Assembly (NCBI RefSeq): GCF_004340525.1
Contig: NZ_SLWX01000001.1
Coordinates: 310,001-374,000, forward strand
Length of the DNA stretch: 64,000 bases
From: Chromatocurvus halotolerans
Lineage (GTDB): Bacteria; Pseudomonadota; Gammaproteobacteria; Pseudomonadales; Halieaceae
Direction of reading: 5' to 3'
Shown here in pieces: positions 27,777-36,673 of the stretch. Made by a program: the position numbers and the translations under genes. Each line of letters opens with the position of its first letter. Position 1 is the stretch's first letter. The notes under the pieces were generated by a model. It was given only the letters and a program-made list of their open reading frames with translations. It did not search any database and was not told where the DNA came from.

Positions 27777-28703
27777 ATGACCCACATTTCACGCAGACGC
27801 CTCCTGGGGTTGATCGCAGCCGGTGCCGCCGGGGCGACGCTGAATCCGAGCGCCGCCGATGTAGCACCCGGGATGCGGAAAAAGCCCATTCCATCGAGCG
27901 GCGAAGGCATTCCGGTGATCGGCATGGGTACCTGGAAGACCTTCAACGTGGGCGGAGACCGGCAGCTCCGCCTCGACCGCACCCGGGTGCTCGGAGAATT
28001 CTTTCGCCACGGCGGCGGCATGGTGGACTGCTCGCCGATGTACGGCTCGGCCGGTGCCGTGATGGGTTTTGCTCTGGCGCAGCTGGACAACACGGATGGC
28101 CTGTTCGCCGCGGAGAAAGTCTGGACCAACAATGGGTCCGATACCCGACAGCAGATCGCCAGACTGGAGTCGACCTGGGATATCGCGCCCTTCGACCTGA
28201 TGCAGATCCACAACCTGGTCGGCTGGCAGGCGCACCTGGAAACAGTGCAGGCGATGAAACAGGAAGGCAGCGTGCGCTATATCGGCATCACGACCTCCCA
28301 CGGCCGCCGGCACAAGGAATGCGAGCGGATCATGACCCGCGAGGACATCGATTTTTTGCAGCTGACCTACAGCGTTACCCAGCGCGAGGCCGAGCGCCGC
28401 CTGCTGCCGCTGGCGCGGGAGCGCGGCATCGCCGTTATCGCCAACCGGCCCTATGACCACGGACCATTGATCAGGCGACTCAAGTCTCGTGAAAAGGTAC
28501 CTGAATGGGCGGAACAGGCCTTTGACTGCCGAACCTGGGCGGATTTCCTGCTCAGGTTCATCGTCAGTCATCCGGCACTCACCTGCGCCATTCCTGCAAC
28601 GACGCGGGTCGATCACATGAACGAGAACATGCGGGCCGGCGCCGGCCCGATGCCGACGCCTGAGCTACGCCAGCGAATGGCGCGCTTCATCGAGGCGCTG
28701 TGA
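27777..28703 (+). CDS. Tat-exported aldo/keto reductase
   Basis: This 308-residue NADPH-dependent carbonyl reductase family member begins with a twin-arginine signal (ISRRRLLGLIAAGAAG), which is unusual for a family that is mostly cytoplasmic. The barrel shows IPVIGMGTWKTF, MVDCSPMYGSA with the catalytic Asp and Tyr, AEKVWTNNG with the Lys, and LMQIHNLVGWQ with the His. Later elements SVRYIGITTSHG and FLLRFIVSHPALTCAIPAT complete it. ATG 27777 has GGAGGG ten bases upstream. The natural substrate is unknown. Export by Tat fits a protein that folds with bound cofactor. Confidence 0.87.
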   Translation: MTHISRRRLLGLIAAGAAGATLNPSAADVAPGMRKKPIPSSGEGIPVIGMGTWKTFNVGGDRQLRLDRTRVLGEFFRHGGGMVDCSPMYGSAGAVMGFALAQLDNTDGLFAAEKVWTNNGSDTRQQIARLESTWDIAPFDLMQIHNLVGWQAHLETVQAMKQEGSVRYIGITTSHGRRHKECERIMTREDIDFLQLTYSVTQREAERRLLPLARERGIAVIANRPYDHGPLIRRLKSREKVPEWAEQAFDCRTWADFLLRFIVSHPALTCAIPATTRVDHMNENMRAGAGPMPTPELRQRMARFIEAL

Positions 28704-28737
28704 TGCATGATCGCCAGGCATCACTGGCGGACTGCGG

Positions 28738-29418
28738 ATGAATGATCTGAGCAGCTACGCGATCGCGGATTTCGTTCCCTTCACTGCCGAGGTCTATTTC
28801 CGGCTGATCGAGCGTGTTTCCGAAACCTGGTGGCCGCTGCACCTGCTGACCCTGACCGCAGGCCTGGCCGCCGCCGGGCTGGCCTGGTCGGGGCAAACCC
28901 GCAGCGTCGGCGGCCTGATGGCCGCCGCGCTGGCCTGGGTGAGCGTAACCTTCCTGTTAACGGGCTACGCGAGCCTGAACTGGGCAGGGTCCTGGTTCGG
29001 CTGGGCGTTCCTGCTGGCGTCCGCGCTGTTGCTATTATCTGTGCTAACCCAGCCTGCACCCTGCCAAATGCCTGCCCGGACACTGCGCCGTCGCGACCGG
29101 GTTCCCCGCCTCGCCGGCCTGGCACTGACGGCCCTCGGCGTGCCCCTTTACCCACTGATCGCACCGCTGGCGGGCCGTGACTGGTCTCAGGCTGAAGTTT
29201 TCGGCATTCACCCCGACCCCACCGCCGTCGCCACCCTGGGCATTGCGCTACTGACGCTGCACGGCTACCGGCTCTGGCTCACCGCCATCGTACCGCTCCT
29301 GTGGTGCCTGGTTTCCGCCCTGACCCTGCAGGTGCTGCAGGCACCTTCACCGGAACTGCTTTACGCAGCTATCGCTGTGGCCTTGTTAACCTGCGTTAAA
29401 GACACACCACTCGGCTAG
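28738..29418 (+). CDS. DUF6064-type membrane protein
   Basis: This 226-residue integral membrane protein has about six helices. The opening FVPFTAEVYFRLIERVSETWWP and the later GRDWSQAEVFGIHPDPTAVATLG recall the DUF6064 family, whose role is unknown. It begins 34 bases after the aldo/keto reductase on the same strand. The frame has leucine-rich helices throughout and no catalytic motif. Confidence 0.65.
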   Translation: MNDLSSYAIADFVPFTAEVYFRLIERVSETWWPLHLLTLTAGLAAAGLAWSGQTRSVGGLMAAALAWVSVTFLLTGYASLNWAGSWFGWAFLLASALLLLSVLTQPAPCQMPARTLRRRDRVPRLAGLALTALGVPLYPLIAPLAGRDWSQAEVFGIHPDPTAVATLGIALLTLHGYRLWLTAIVPLLWCLVSALTLQVLQAPSPELLYAAIAVALLTCVKDTPLG

Positions 29419-29466
29419 CTTCAACGTAATCACTCGTTCACTAGAAGTACACGGAGGCATCCTCAG

Positions 29467-29667
29467 ATGGAAGAGCATCAGGCAAAAGGCAAACTGAAAC
29501 AGTTCAGTGCAGGCATCAAGCAGGAGTGGGGCAAGCTGACAGACGACGAAGTCACTCAGGCCGAGGGCAATATGGAAGAGCTTATCTCGCGCGTTCAGGA
29601 AAAGTATGGCGAGAGCCGTGAAGCCATTGCTGCCAAACTCAACGAGCTGAAAGACAAGACGTCCTGA
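29467..29667 (+). CDS. CsbD-like stress protein
   Basis: This 66-residue, highly charged helical protein matches the CsbD family seen under general stress control. The N-terminal half has KGKLKQFSAGIKQEWGKLTDD and the C-terminal half EELISRVQEKYGESREA. The ACGGAGG ribosome binding site is well placed. The biochemical role of the family is unknown. It opens a block of five stress-type genes. Confidence 0.85.
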   Translation: MEEHQAKGKLKQFSAGIKQEWGKLTDDEVTQAEGNMEELISRVQEKYGESREAIAAKLNELKDKTS

Positions 29668-29746
29668 ACTCAATTTGCGTCCTCGAAGGCCCTCGCAACA
29701 GTGAGTTCCTCCCCGTGGACGCCAGCCACCGAAAAAGGAGAAATCC

Positions 29747-29938
29747 ATGCCCCTGGAACGCACACCGGACAGCTTTCTCAGCGACCTGCTCAAGATTCTG
29801 CTGGCCGTCATACTGCCGCCGCTCGGCGTATTTTTTGAAGTCGGGCTGGGCAAGCATTTCTGGATAAACATCATTCTGACACTGCTGGGATTCATCCCGG
29901 GAATCATTCACGCCGTCTACATTATCGCGACGCGTTAA
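29747..29938 (+). CDS. YqaE/Pmp3-family small membrane protein
   Basis: This 63-residue protein has two hydrophobic helices with the Pmp3/YqaE pattern: LLAVILPPLGVFFEVGLGKHFWIN, then IILTLLGFIPGIIHAVYII. Family members affect membrane potential and salt stress in other organisms. An AAAAGGAG ribosome binding site precedes ATG 29747. It sits in the stress block between CsbD and CbpA. Confidence 0.87.
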   Translation: MPLERTPDSFLSDLLKILLAVILPPLGVFFEVGLGKHFWINIILTLLGFIPGIIHAVYIIATR

Positions 29939-30098
29939 GCTTGCGAACGCGGGTGTCACGACCATAGCCGTGCCCGCACTGCGATATACGGCGGCCGGCA
30001 GTTTTCACCGAGCCACGCCAGCAAAAGCCCCGCCAGCTCGACGGCGCTCACGCAAACCCCCTCATCATGCCGCACAATTGCCGTAGGGTGCGGACCGG

Positions 30099-30129
30099 AA
30101 TTTGTGGAACGCCGAAGCAACCCCTATAT
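30099..30129 (+). promoter_or_regulatory. Possible heat-shock (sigma-32) promoter for cbpA
   Basis: CCCCTATAT (30121-30129) resembles the sigma-32 -10 element CCCCATNT, and TTTGTGG about 14 bases upstream is a poor -35. The gene it would drive encodes a J-domain co-chaperone, which makes heat-shock control sensible. The -35 match is weak. Confidence 0.35.
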
Positions 30130-30181
30130 TGAAGTGGCAATGGTGTAACGCCCGTTAAACCCTGCAGCGGCGAGGACCCTT

Positions 30182-31153
30182 ATGGAGTTCAAAGACTACT
30201 ACGCTGTACTCGGCGTGAGCGAATCCGCCACGCCCGAGGAGATAAAAAAATCCTACCGGCGGCTGGCGCGCAAGTACCATCCCGACGTCAGCAAGGAAGA
30301 GGACGCAGACGCGAAATTCCGCGAGCTGGGTGAAGCCTACGAGGTATTGAAGGACCCGGAAAAACGCGGGGAATACGATGAGCTGCGCAAGTACGGCGCG
30401 AACGCGGACGGATCCTTTGAGCCGCCACCCGGCTGGCACAGCGCCTCCGGCTTCGCTGGCGGCGGTTACACCGACTCGGACGCCCAGCATTTCAGCGAGT
30501 TCTTCGAGGAGATTTTCGGTGGCGCCCGGGCAGGTGGCTTCAGCGCGGGCGCCGGACCACGCGGTTCCCACCGCCAGAGGTCCATGCGCGGCGAGGACGT
30601 GCACGCCAGGCTCGCCCTGTTCCTCGAGGAGGCCTTTCACGGCTGTGAGAAGCAGGTATCGTTCACCGTGCACGAACCGGATCCCAACGGTCGCCTTGTG
30701 TCGCGGCAGAAAACCCTGAAAGTGAAGATTCCCGCCGGCATGCGCGAGGGCCAGCACATCCGCCTGAAGGGCCAGGGCGGCCCGGGCACGGGTGGCGCAG
30801 AACCGGGCGACCTGTTCATCGAGGTCCAGCTCGCCCCGCACCCGCATTTCACGATTGAAGGCCGGGACATCGTCGTCGCCGTGCCCATCGCCCCCTGGGA
30901 AGCGGCCCTGGGCGCCACGGTGACCGTGCCGACGGTTGGCGCCAAAGTGAACCTGAAGGTGCCGAAGGGCTCCACCAGTGGCCGCCGGCTAAGGCTCAAG
31001 GGCAAGGGCCTACCGGGCAAGCACCCGGGTGACCAGATCGTGATACTGCAGATCGCCATGCCCCACAGGCACAGCACGGACGCGGAAAAGCTCTATGAGC
31101 AGCTGGCGGAGGCAGAGAAGGACTTCAACCCACGCAGCAGGCTCCACGTGTGA
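30182..31153 (+). CDS. cbpA: J-domain co-chaperone CbpA
   Basis: This 323-residue DnaJ-type co-chaperone stimulates DnaK. The J domain (about 1-70) has DYYAVLGVS and the HPD motif in RKYHPDVSKEE. A Gly/Phe-rich linker (about 80-135) follows, then two substrate-binding domains and the C-terminal dimerisation tail. There is no zinc-finger Cys cluster, which separates CbpA from DnaJ. The gene for the CbpM modulator starts 26 bases downstream, as expected for this pair. Confidence 0.93.
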   Translation: MEFKDYYAVLGVSESATPEEIKKSYRRLARKYHPDVSKEEDADAKFRELGEAYEVLKDPEKRGEYDELRKYGANADGSFEPPPGWHSASGFAGGGYTDSDAQHFSEFFEEIFGGARAGGFSAGAGPRGSHRQRSMRGEDVHARLALFLEEAFHGCEKQVSFTVHEPDPNGRLVSRQKTLKVKIPAGMREGQHIRLKGQGGPGTGGAEPGDLFIEVQLAPHPHFTIEGRDIVVAVPIAPWEAALGATVTVPTVGAKVNLKVPKGSTSGRRLRLKGKGLPGKHPGDQIVILQIAMPHRHSTDAEKLYEQLAEAEKDFNPRSRLHV

Positions 31154-31179
31154 GGCGCCCAGGAACGAGGGAGAACGCA

Positions 31180-31527
31180 ATGAGCAATCCGGATCATACC
31201 CTGACGGTGGTGGTGTCAGACGACGACGGCAGCACTTTCACCCTGCGCGAAATCTGCGAACGCGGCGACTGTCACGCCGAGTTTGTGATCAAGCTGGTGG
31301 ATTACGGCATCATCTCGCCGCGGGAGGAAGCGCCGGAGGCGAGGCGGTGGGAGTTTGACGTTGCCGCGCTGGGCCGACTGCAAAAGGCCCTGCGTCTGCA
31401 GCGCGACCTGAAGATGAACCTGCCAGGCCTGGCGATGTCGCTGGAGCTGCTGGATGAAGTGGAGGAGATGCGCCGGGAGCTCGCGCGGCTCAACCAGCAG
31501 ATGCAGCATCTGATGGGGGAGCAATAA
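31180..31527 (+). CDS. cbpM: Chaperone modulator CbpM
   Basis: This 115-residue protein resembles the MerR-like CbpM family, which binds the CbpA J domain and blocks its co-chaperone activity. It has the early motif FTLREICERGDCHAEFVIKL, the central RRWEFDVAALGRLQKALRLQ, and a C-terminal helix with LARLNQQMQ. ATG 31180 has GGGAGAA upstream and is preferred over an in-frame ATG 30 bases earlier. Confidence 0.9.
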   Translation: MSNPDHTLTVVVSDDDGSTFTLREICERGDCHAEFVIKLVDYGIISPREEAPEARRWEFDVAALGRLQKALRLQRDLKMNLPGLAMSLELLDEVEEMRRELARLNQQMQHLMGEQ

Positions 31528-31553
31528 CCGACGTGATCTTTGCGTTGGATCAA

Positions 31554-31582
31554 TTGAAAAACCGCATGAACGGACCTATAAA
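31554..31582 (+). promoter_or_regulatory. Strong promoter for the Hsp20 gene
   Basis: TTGAAA (31554-31559) and TATAAA (31577-31582), 17 bases apart, match the sigma-70 consensus very well. The TTGAAA with GACCTATA also resembles a sigma-32 promoter, so heat-shock control is possible. It lies about 50 bases before the hsp20 start. Confidence 0.6.
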
Positions 31583-31632
31583 AATAACAGGCAAGCCAGA
31601 GATTGCCTCTGGCGGATGAAAGGAGGTGTGTT

Positions 31633-32058
31633 ATGAACCTGATACCACGTAACTCATTGTTTGACCTTGATAGCCTGTTCGATGCCTGGGCGCCGCTGGC
31701 AAACAACGGCACCATGAGCGCAAGCGCCTTTTCGCCGAGGGTGGACATTACTGAGAAAAAGGGCCACTACGAATTGACCGCTGAACTGCCAGGGGTCAAC
31801 AAGAAAGACATCGACGTAACCCTGGAAAACGGCATGTTGACGATCAGCGCCGAGTCCCGCTTTGAAGACCAGGAAGAAAAAGATGGGCGCGTTATCCGCC
31901 AGGAAAGGCGCTACGGCAGATACACCCGCAGCTTCAACCTGGGTAACGGCGTCAACGAAGAGGACATCAAGGCAGAGTTCACCGACGGTGTTCTCAAGCT
32001 GAGCGTACCGAAGGTAGAGCAGAAAACACCTGCAAGTCATCGTATCGACATTCACTGA
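31633..32058 (+). CDS. Hsp20 small heat-shock protein
   Basis: This 141-residue alpha-crystallin-type holdase keeps unfolded proteins soluble. The crystallin domain spans about residues 40-135, with FSPRVDITEKKGHYELTAEL, the ELPGVNKKDIDV strand and GVLKLSVPKVE near the end. ATG 31633 has AGGAGG at ideal spacing; a frame extension of ten codons upstream is not needed. It closes the stress block. Confidence 0.93.
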   Translation: MNLIPRNSLFDLDSLFDAWAPLANNGTMSASAFSPRVDITEKKGHYELTAELPGVNKKDIDVTLENGMLTISAESRFEDQEEKDGRVIRQERRYGRYTRSFNLGNGVNEEDIKAEFTDGVLKLSVPKVEQKTPASHRIDIH

Positions 32059-32085
32059 CAGCCGATCAATGACTCTTGGGGTATA

Positions 32086-32120
32086 CCCCTGGCCCTGCAG
32101 GAATGCTGCAGGGCCAGGGG
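32086..32120 (+). terminator. Long perfect hairpin after the Hsp20 gene
   Basis: CCCCTGGCCCTGCAG and CTGCAGGGCCAGGGG form a perfect 15-base-pair stem with a 5-base loop, 27 bases past the hsp20 stop. No T run follows. It should block a 3' exonuclease and may end or stabilise the mRNA. Confidence 0.6.
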
Positions 32121-32249
32121 ATGCCTGCGTCTCCAGGCAGTGCAGGCCTCGCCCGGCTCCCGCAATCCTTGTAGAGTTCTCCCTCGATTCATCATCGTTG
32201 ATGGCACCAGCCGATCACCCGTCGCAACATCTCCCACGAGGAAAAACGC

Positions 32250-33836
32250 ATGTATGTACTCTCACGCCAGCTGGTCGCCGCCCTGATTTTCAGCCTGTTT
32301 CTTGCATATTCTTCCGCGCAGGCCAGCGCCGCAAACATAGACAGCGCAGCTCCGGACCCCTGGACAGGGGTGGTCGACCTGCACAGGGCCATGCGTGCCG
32401 GCGAACTGACGGCCGCCGTGCTCGTGGAGCGGCAGATCGCACGCATCAACGCGCTCAACCCGGTGCTTGAAGCGGTTATTGCTGTTGACCCCACTGCCCG
32501 GGCCCAGGCGCGGGAGCTCGACGCCAGAGCCGCCGCCGGCGACTGGGCCGGCCCGCTGCACGGTATCCCGGTCCTTCTCAAGGACAATATCGAAAGTCGC
32601 GACCAGCCCACCACCGCCGGTTCGCTGGCGCTGGCAGACAACCGCAGTGGACGCGATGCACCGCTGGTGAGACAACTGCGCGAGGCCGGCGCGGTCATCC
32701 TCGGCAAGGCCAACCTGAGCGAGTGGGCGAATTTCCGTTCGGAGCGATCGTCCAGCGGCTGGAGCGGCGTCGGCGGCCAGACGCGCAATCCCTATGACCC
32801 GTCACGCAGCCCCTGCGGCTCCAGCTCCGGCTCGGGGGCGGCGGTCGCCGCCGGCATGACCGTGCTTGCCGTCGGTACAGAGACCAATGGCTCCGTGGTG
32901 TGTCCGTCCTCGGTCAACGGCATTGTCGGCATCAAGCCTACGGTGGGCCTGGTAAGCCGCACGCACATCGTGCCCATCTCGCACAGCCAGGATACGGCAG
33001 GCCCCATGGCCCGCAGCGTTCATGATGCCGTGCTCCTGCTGTCGGCCATGGCCGGCGCCGACGCGGCAGATCCGGCAACGGCAGAACGCCCGACCTGGGC
33101 TGTCGAGCATCTCATGTCGCATGTCGGCGCCGAGGGACTCAAGGGCAAGCGCGTGGGTGTGCTGCGCTCATCCGCAGGCTTTCACAGCGAGGTCGATGAA
33201 TTGCTCGAGTCCGCATTGATCCACATGCGTGAGGGCGGCGCGGCGATAGTCGACGGTCTCGAGTGGCAGGCACCGGAGGACCATTCCCGCGAGGCCTACG
33301 AAGTACTGCTGTACGAGTTCAAGCAGGGCCTCAACGCCTATCTGTCTGGCCTGCCTGACGACAGGCTTGCCGCCATGACGCTGGCCGATCTGATCGACTT
33401 CAACCGGGACAATGCTGAGGCCGAGATGCCGTGGTTTGCCCAGGAGATTCTGGAGGCCGCCGAAGCCCGGGGCCCCCTCAGCGAGGAGACCTATGTCACG
33501 GCGCTCGCGGCGGTGCAAAAGGCCACTCGCGAAGACGGCATCGACAAACTGCTTGCGCAACACGATCTGGATGCATTGATCGCGCCCTCCGGCGCGCCGG
33601 CGTGGACCATCGACCTGATCAACGGCGATCACTTTATCGGCGGCAGTTCGTCGCTCGCGGCGCGTTCCGGATACCCCAACATCACCGTGCCGATGGGACA
33701 GGTTCACGGCATGCCGGTGGGCCTGTCCATCTTCGGTTCACGTTTCAGTGAACCAGTGCTGGTAGAGATCGCCAGCGGTTTCGAGCACGTCGCCGGCGGC
33801 TTTACACCACCACCAGAGCGGCCGGAACAACGATAA
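32250..33836 (+). CDS. Exported amidase (amidase signature family)
   Basis: This 528-residue hydrolase of amide bonds has a signal peptide cleaved near SSAQASA, so it acts in the periplasm or outside. The amidase signature triad is visible: Lys in VLLKDNIES, Ser in [13 protein letters not shown], and Ser in [26 protein letters not shown] and [15 protein letters not shown] follow as usual. Most amidase-signature enzymes are cytoplasmic GatA-like proteins, so export points to scavenging or peptide catabolism. Substrate is unknown. It stands alone between the stress block and an AT-richer gap. Confidence 0.9.
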   Translation: MYVLSRQLVAALIFSLFLAYSSAQASAANIDSAAPDPWTGVVDLHRAMRAGELTAAVLVERQIARINALNPVLEAVIAVDPTARAQARELDARAAAGDWAGPLHGIPVLLKDNIESRDQPTTAGSLALADNRSGRDAPLVRQLREAGAVILGKANLSEWANFRSERSSSGWSGVGGQTRNPYDPSRSPCGSSSGSGAAVAAGMTVLAVGTETNGSVVCPSSVNGIVGIKPTVGLVSRTHIVPISHSQDTAGPMARSVHDAVLLLSAMAGADAADPATAERPTWAVEHLMSHVGAEGLKGKRVGVLRSSAGFHSEVDELLESALIHMREGGAAIVDGLEWQAPEDHSREAYEVLLYEFKQGLNAYLSGLPDDRLAAMTLADLIDFNRDNAEAEMPWFAQEILEAAEARGPLSEETYVTALAAVQKATREDGIDKLLAQHDLDALIAPSGAPAWTIDLINGDHFIGGSSSLAARSGYPNITVPMGQVHGMPVGLSIFGSRFSEPVLVEIASGFEHVAGGFTPPPERPEQR

Positions 33837-34351
33837 CCACAGCCTCTGGAGCGCAAAGCCGGTTGCGGCCCTCTCCCTCACATATGGCGCAAGTCTCCCT
33901 CGCCGGCACATAGCGCGGGCAACATCCGCGCTTTGCTTCGCTGAAAAACTAGCGTTTACTTTCAGGGTTGGCGTCCGCAAGCCGATCTCCGTGCAGAAAA
34001 ATCATCAAAAAGGCGAGCGAAGCACAGGTCAAAGGTAGTAATACTTACTGATACCTGAGAGATTTTACATGCGTCATTCCAGCCAGCTGTATCCGTTTCA
34101 TCGTTCCCGTTACTTTTTGCGTCCTCCAATTTCTCAGGTACAGCGACCGTGGCCGCGTCAGCCGGACACTTTGCGCGCGGGCGCCGATTCCGCACCAAAA
34201 GCGTGAGCCTCAGCGCACTTTTTTGGCGCACAAGTTCAATTATCGTTTTTCTGGAGTGCTGCTGTAGCTTGACCGACCTGCTGCGATATTATCGGAGCGG
34301 ATCGTCTGCCGTACCACGGCGTGTTCTTTGCCAAATGAATGAGGAAAAGCC
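33837..34351. other. Intergenic gap with lower GC
   Basis: This gap of about 515 bases between the amidase and the acyl-CoA ligase contains no supported gene. The middle part (about 33950-34260) is richer in A and T than its flanks. It contains a 9-base inverted repeat, TACCTGAGA and TCTCAGGTA, described separately. A start-proximal promoter was not clear. Confidence 0.5.
34052..34140. repeat. Short inverted repeat in intergenic gap
   Basis: TACCTGAGA (34052-34060) and TCTCAGGTA (34132-34140) are exact inverted copies 71 bases apart within the AT-richer gap. They could be paired protein-binding sites or chance. Confidence 0.3.
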
Positions 34352-35935
34352 ATGTTCTCGCTGACATCGCTGGCGCGGCGAGCCGCGCAGATAAACCCGG
34401 ACGCCATCGCGGTGACCGCACCGGGACACAGGGTCCACTGGCGGGAATTCCCGGAGCGCATCGCACGTCTCGCGGGCGGCCTGCGCAATCTCGGTGTCAG
34501 ACCCGATGACAGCGTGGCGATCCTCGCACTGAACAGCGCCCACTACTATGAATTCTACTTCGCCGTGGCCTGGTCGGGTGGCGTATTCGTTCCGGTCAAC
34601 ACACGACTTGCGCCACCTGAGATACTGCACTGGCTGAGCGACAGCGACACACGCGTGGTCTGTGTAGACGCCACATTTCTGCCGGTGCTGCAGGCAATCG
34701 CGCCACAGCTTCCGGACCTTGCACACATTGTGCTGATCGGAGACGCGAGCGGCGCGAGCCGAACGCCGGTGGACGGGGAACTGCCCGACTGGGATAGCCT
34801 TGCGCAGACCCGCCCCGTGCCCGATGCTGACCGTCGCAACGACGATATCGCCGGCATTTTCTACACCGGCGGCACCACAGGGCGTTCGAAGGGCGTCATG
34901 CTGAGCCAGCAGAACCTGGTGGTGAACGCAATGCAAGCCGCACCGATACTGGAACTGCAGCCCGGCGACCGCTGTCTGCACGCCGCGCCCATGTTCCACA
35001 TCGCCGACTGGTGCATGTGCGTCGGAATGGCCCTAATGGGTGGATCGAACAGTTTCCTGCCGGCGTTCGAGCCCGGCGCCGTGATGCAGCGGATACAGGA
35101 CGAAGGCATCGAGAAAATGTTGATGGTGCCGACCATGATCAACATGATCGTCAACCATCCGCACATCGGCGACTTCAATCTGAGCTCGCTGAAAGCCATT
35201 ATGTATGGTGCGTCACCGATGCCAGAAGCGGTAATCCGCCGCGCGCTCGAGGTATTGCCGGGCACCCGCTTTTACCAGGCTTACGGGCAGACCGAGGCCG
35301 CACCGATACTGACCATGCTGCGCCCGGAGTACCACACTACCGTAGGCGACGGCCCCTTCGCAGGCCGCCTGAAGAGTGCCGGGCACGCCTTGCCGGGGGT
35401 CGAGCTCACTGTACTCGACGCCGATGACCAACCGGTCCCGAACGGTGAAGTCGGCGAGGTCTGCGCGCGTGGGCCGAACGTCATGCTCGGCTACCGCAAT
35501 CTGCCCGGGCAGACCGCAGACACCCTGGCCGGAGGCTGGCTGCATACCGGTGACGGCGGCCGGCTCGATGACGATGGCTTTCTGTTCATCGTCGACCGGG
35601 TCAAGGACATGATCGTCACGGGTGGCGAAAACGTCTACTCGGCAGAGGTCGAGAATGCGATTTTCCAGCACGAGGATGTCGAGCAGTGTGCGGTGATCGG
35701 TGTGCCGGACGAGAAATGGGGCGAGCGCGTCCACGCTATTGTCGTGCCAAAGGCCGGTCGCACGCCGGAAGCGGAGGCAATCGTGGCCCACTGCAGGCAG
35801 CTGATTGCAGGCTTCAAGTGCCCGCGCAGCGTCGAGCTGCGCTCCGAGCCCCTGCCCCTGTCTGGTGCAGGCAAAATCCTTAAGACCGAGCTTCGAAAGC
35901 CGTACTGGGACCAGCAGAAGCGCAACGTGAGCTGA
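34352..35935 (+). CDS. Acyl-CoA synthetase (AMP-forming ligase)
   Basis: This 527-residue member of the adenylate-forming family activates a carboxylic acid to its CoA ester. It has the P-loop-like YTGGTTGRSKGVML (about 171-184), the YGQTEAAP motif, GWLHTGDGG and the hinge with VDRVKDMIVTGGENVYSAEVEN. The C-terminal catalytic Lys is in LSGAGKILKTELR. Length and motifs fit fatty acid or aromatic acid CoA ligases; the chain length cannot be told. GAGG lies well placed upstream of the ATG. No beta-oxidation genes adjoin it. Confidence 0.92.
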   Translation: MFSLTSLARRAAQINPDAIAVTAPGHRVHWREFPERIARLAGGLRNLGVRPDDSVAILALNSAHYYEFYFAVAWSGGVFVPVNTRLAPPEILHWLSDSDTRVVCVDATFLPVLQAIAPQLPDLAHIVLIGDASGASRTPVDGELPDWDSLAQTRPVPDADRRNDDIAGIFYTGGTTGRSKGVMLSQQNLVVNAMQAAPILELQPGDRCLHAAPMFHIADWCMCVGMALMGGSNSFLPAFEPGAVMQRIQDEGIEKMLMVPTMINMIVNHPHIGDFNLSSLKAIMYGASPMPEAVIRRALEVLPGTRFYQAYGQTEAAPILTMLRPEYHTTVGDGPFAGRLKSAGHALPGVELTVLDADDQPVPNGEVGEVCARGPNVMLGYRNLPGQTADTLAGGWLHTGDGGRLDDDGFLFIVDRVKDMIVTGGENVYSAEVENAIFQHEDVEQCAVIGVPDEKWGERVHAIVVPKAGRTPEAEAIVAHCRQLIAGFKCPRSVELRSEPLPLSGAGKILKTELRKPYWDQQKRNVS

Positions 35936-36048
35936 CGGGGGTATTCGCCGCTCGCGCGCTGTAGTTTTTGTGGCTTGCGCTTGACGAGCTCTCTGCGCCG
36001 TAGCCGCCTGGCGTATACTGCCACCGGCAATCATTCCGGGACACAGCT

Positions 36049-36669
36049 ATGGGCTTTTACGACAAACACCTACTGCCGCACCTTATCGATGCAGCCTGTG
36101 GCGCTGGCCCGATTCGTCGGCAGCGAGAGAAAATCGTGCCACGGGCGCGCGGCGTCGTTCTCGAAATCGGTATCGGCACCGGGCGGAATCTGCCGTTCTA
36201 TGACCCCGCGGCGGTCGAGCGACTGGTGGGGCTCGACCCGTCGGAAGCCTCCTGGGCACTGGCGGGAAAACGCAGCGAGCATCTGTCCTTCCCCGTCGAC
36301 TTCATCGGCCTGCCAGGCGAGCAGATCCCCCTGGCAGATGCCAGCATCGACTGCATCGTCATGACCTACAGCCTGTGCACCATACCCGATCCGCAAGCGG
36401 CGCTGGCGGGCATGGCGCGGGTGCTCAAGCCGGAGGGTGAGCTTCTCTTCTGCGAGCACGGTCTGGCGCCTGACGCCGCGGTCCGGCGTTGGCAGCAGCG
36501 CCTCAACCCCCTGTGGAAACGCATCGCAGGCGGCTGCCACCTCGATCGGGACATCCCGGCCCTGCTCGAGGCCTCAGGTTTTCGCCTTCGTGAGCAGGCC
36601 TCACTGTATCTGCCCGGAACACCGCGCTTTGCCGGCTTCAACACCTGGGGCTCGGCAGTCTGGGGCTGA
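36049..36669 (+). CDS. SAM-dependent methyltransferase (class I)
   Basis: This 206-residue enzyme has the Rossmann methyltransferase fold: motif I VLEIGIGTGRNLPF, a post-I acidic residue in LVGLDPS, ADASIDCIVMTYSLCTI as motif II and VLKPEGELLFCEHG as motif III. It resembles small UbiE/METTL7-like methyltransferases, whose substrates are lipids, thiols or small molecules. Its start has only a weak ribosome binding site. It lies four bases upstream of the mntA-type gene. Confidence 0.88.
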   Translation: MGFYDKHLLPHLIDAACGAGPIRRQREKIVPRARGVVLEIGIGTGRNLPFYDPAAVERLVGLDPSEASWALAGKRSEHLSFPVDFIGLPGEQIPLADASIDCIVMTYSLCTIPDPQAALAGMARVLKPEGELLFCEHGLAPDAAVRRWQQRLNPLWKRIAGGCHLDRDIPALLEASGFRLREQASLYLPGTPRFAGFNTWGSAVWG

Positions 36670-36673
36670 GGAT

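Noticed and set aside
33962-34231. 89-codon minus-strand frame in the amidase to ligase gap
   Set aside because: No ribosome binding site, no family resemblance and biased composition.
34269-34292. TTGACC and TATTAT before the acyl-CoA ligase gene as a promoter
   Set aside because: The spacing is only 12 bases, too short for sigma-70.
35981-36019. TTGACG and TATACT before the methyltransferase gene as a promoter
   Set aside because: The spacing is 27 bases, too long for sigma-70.
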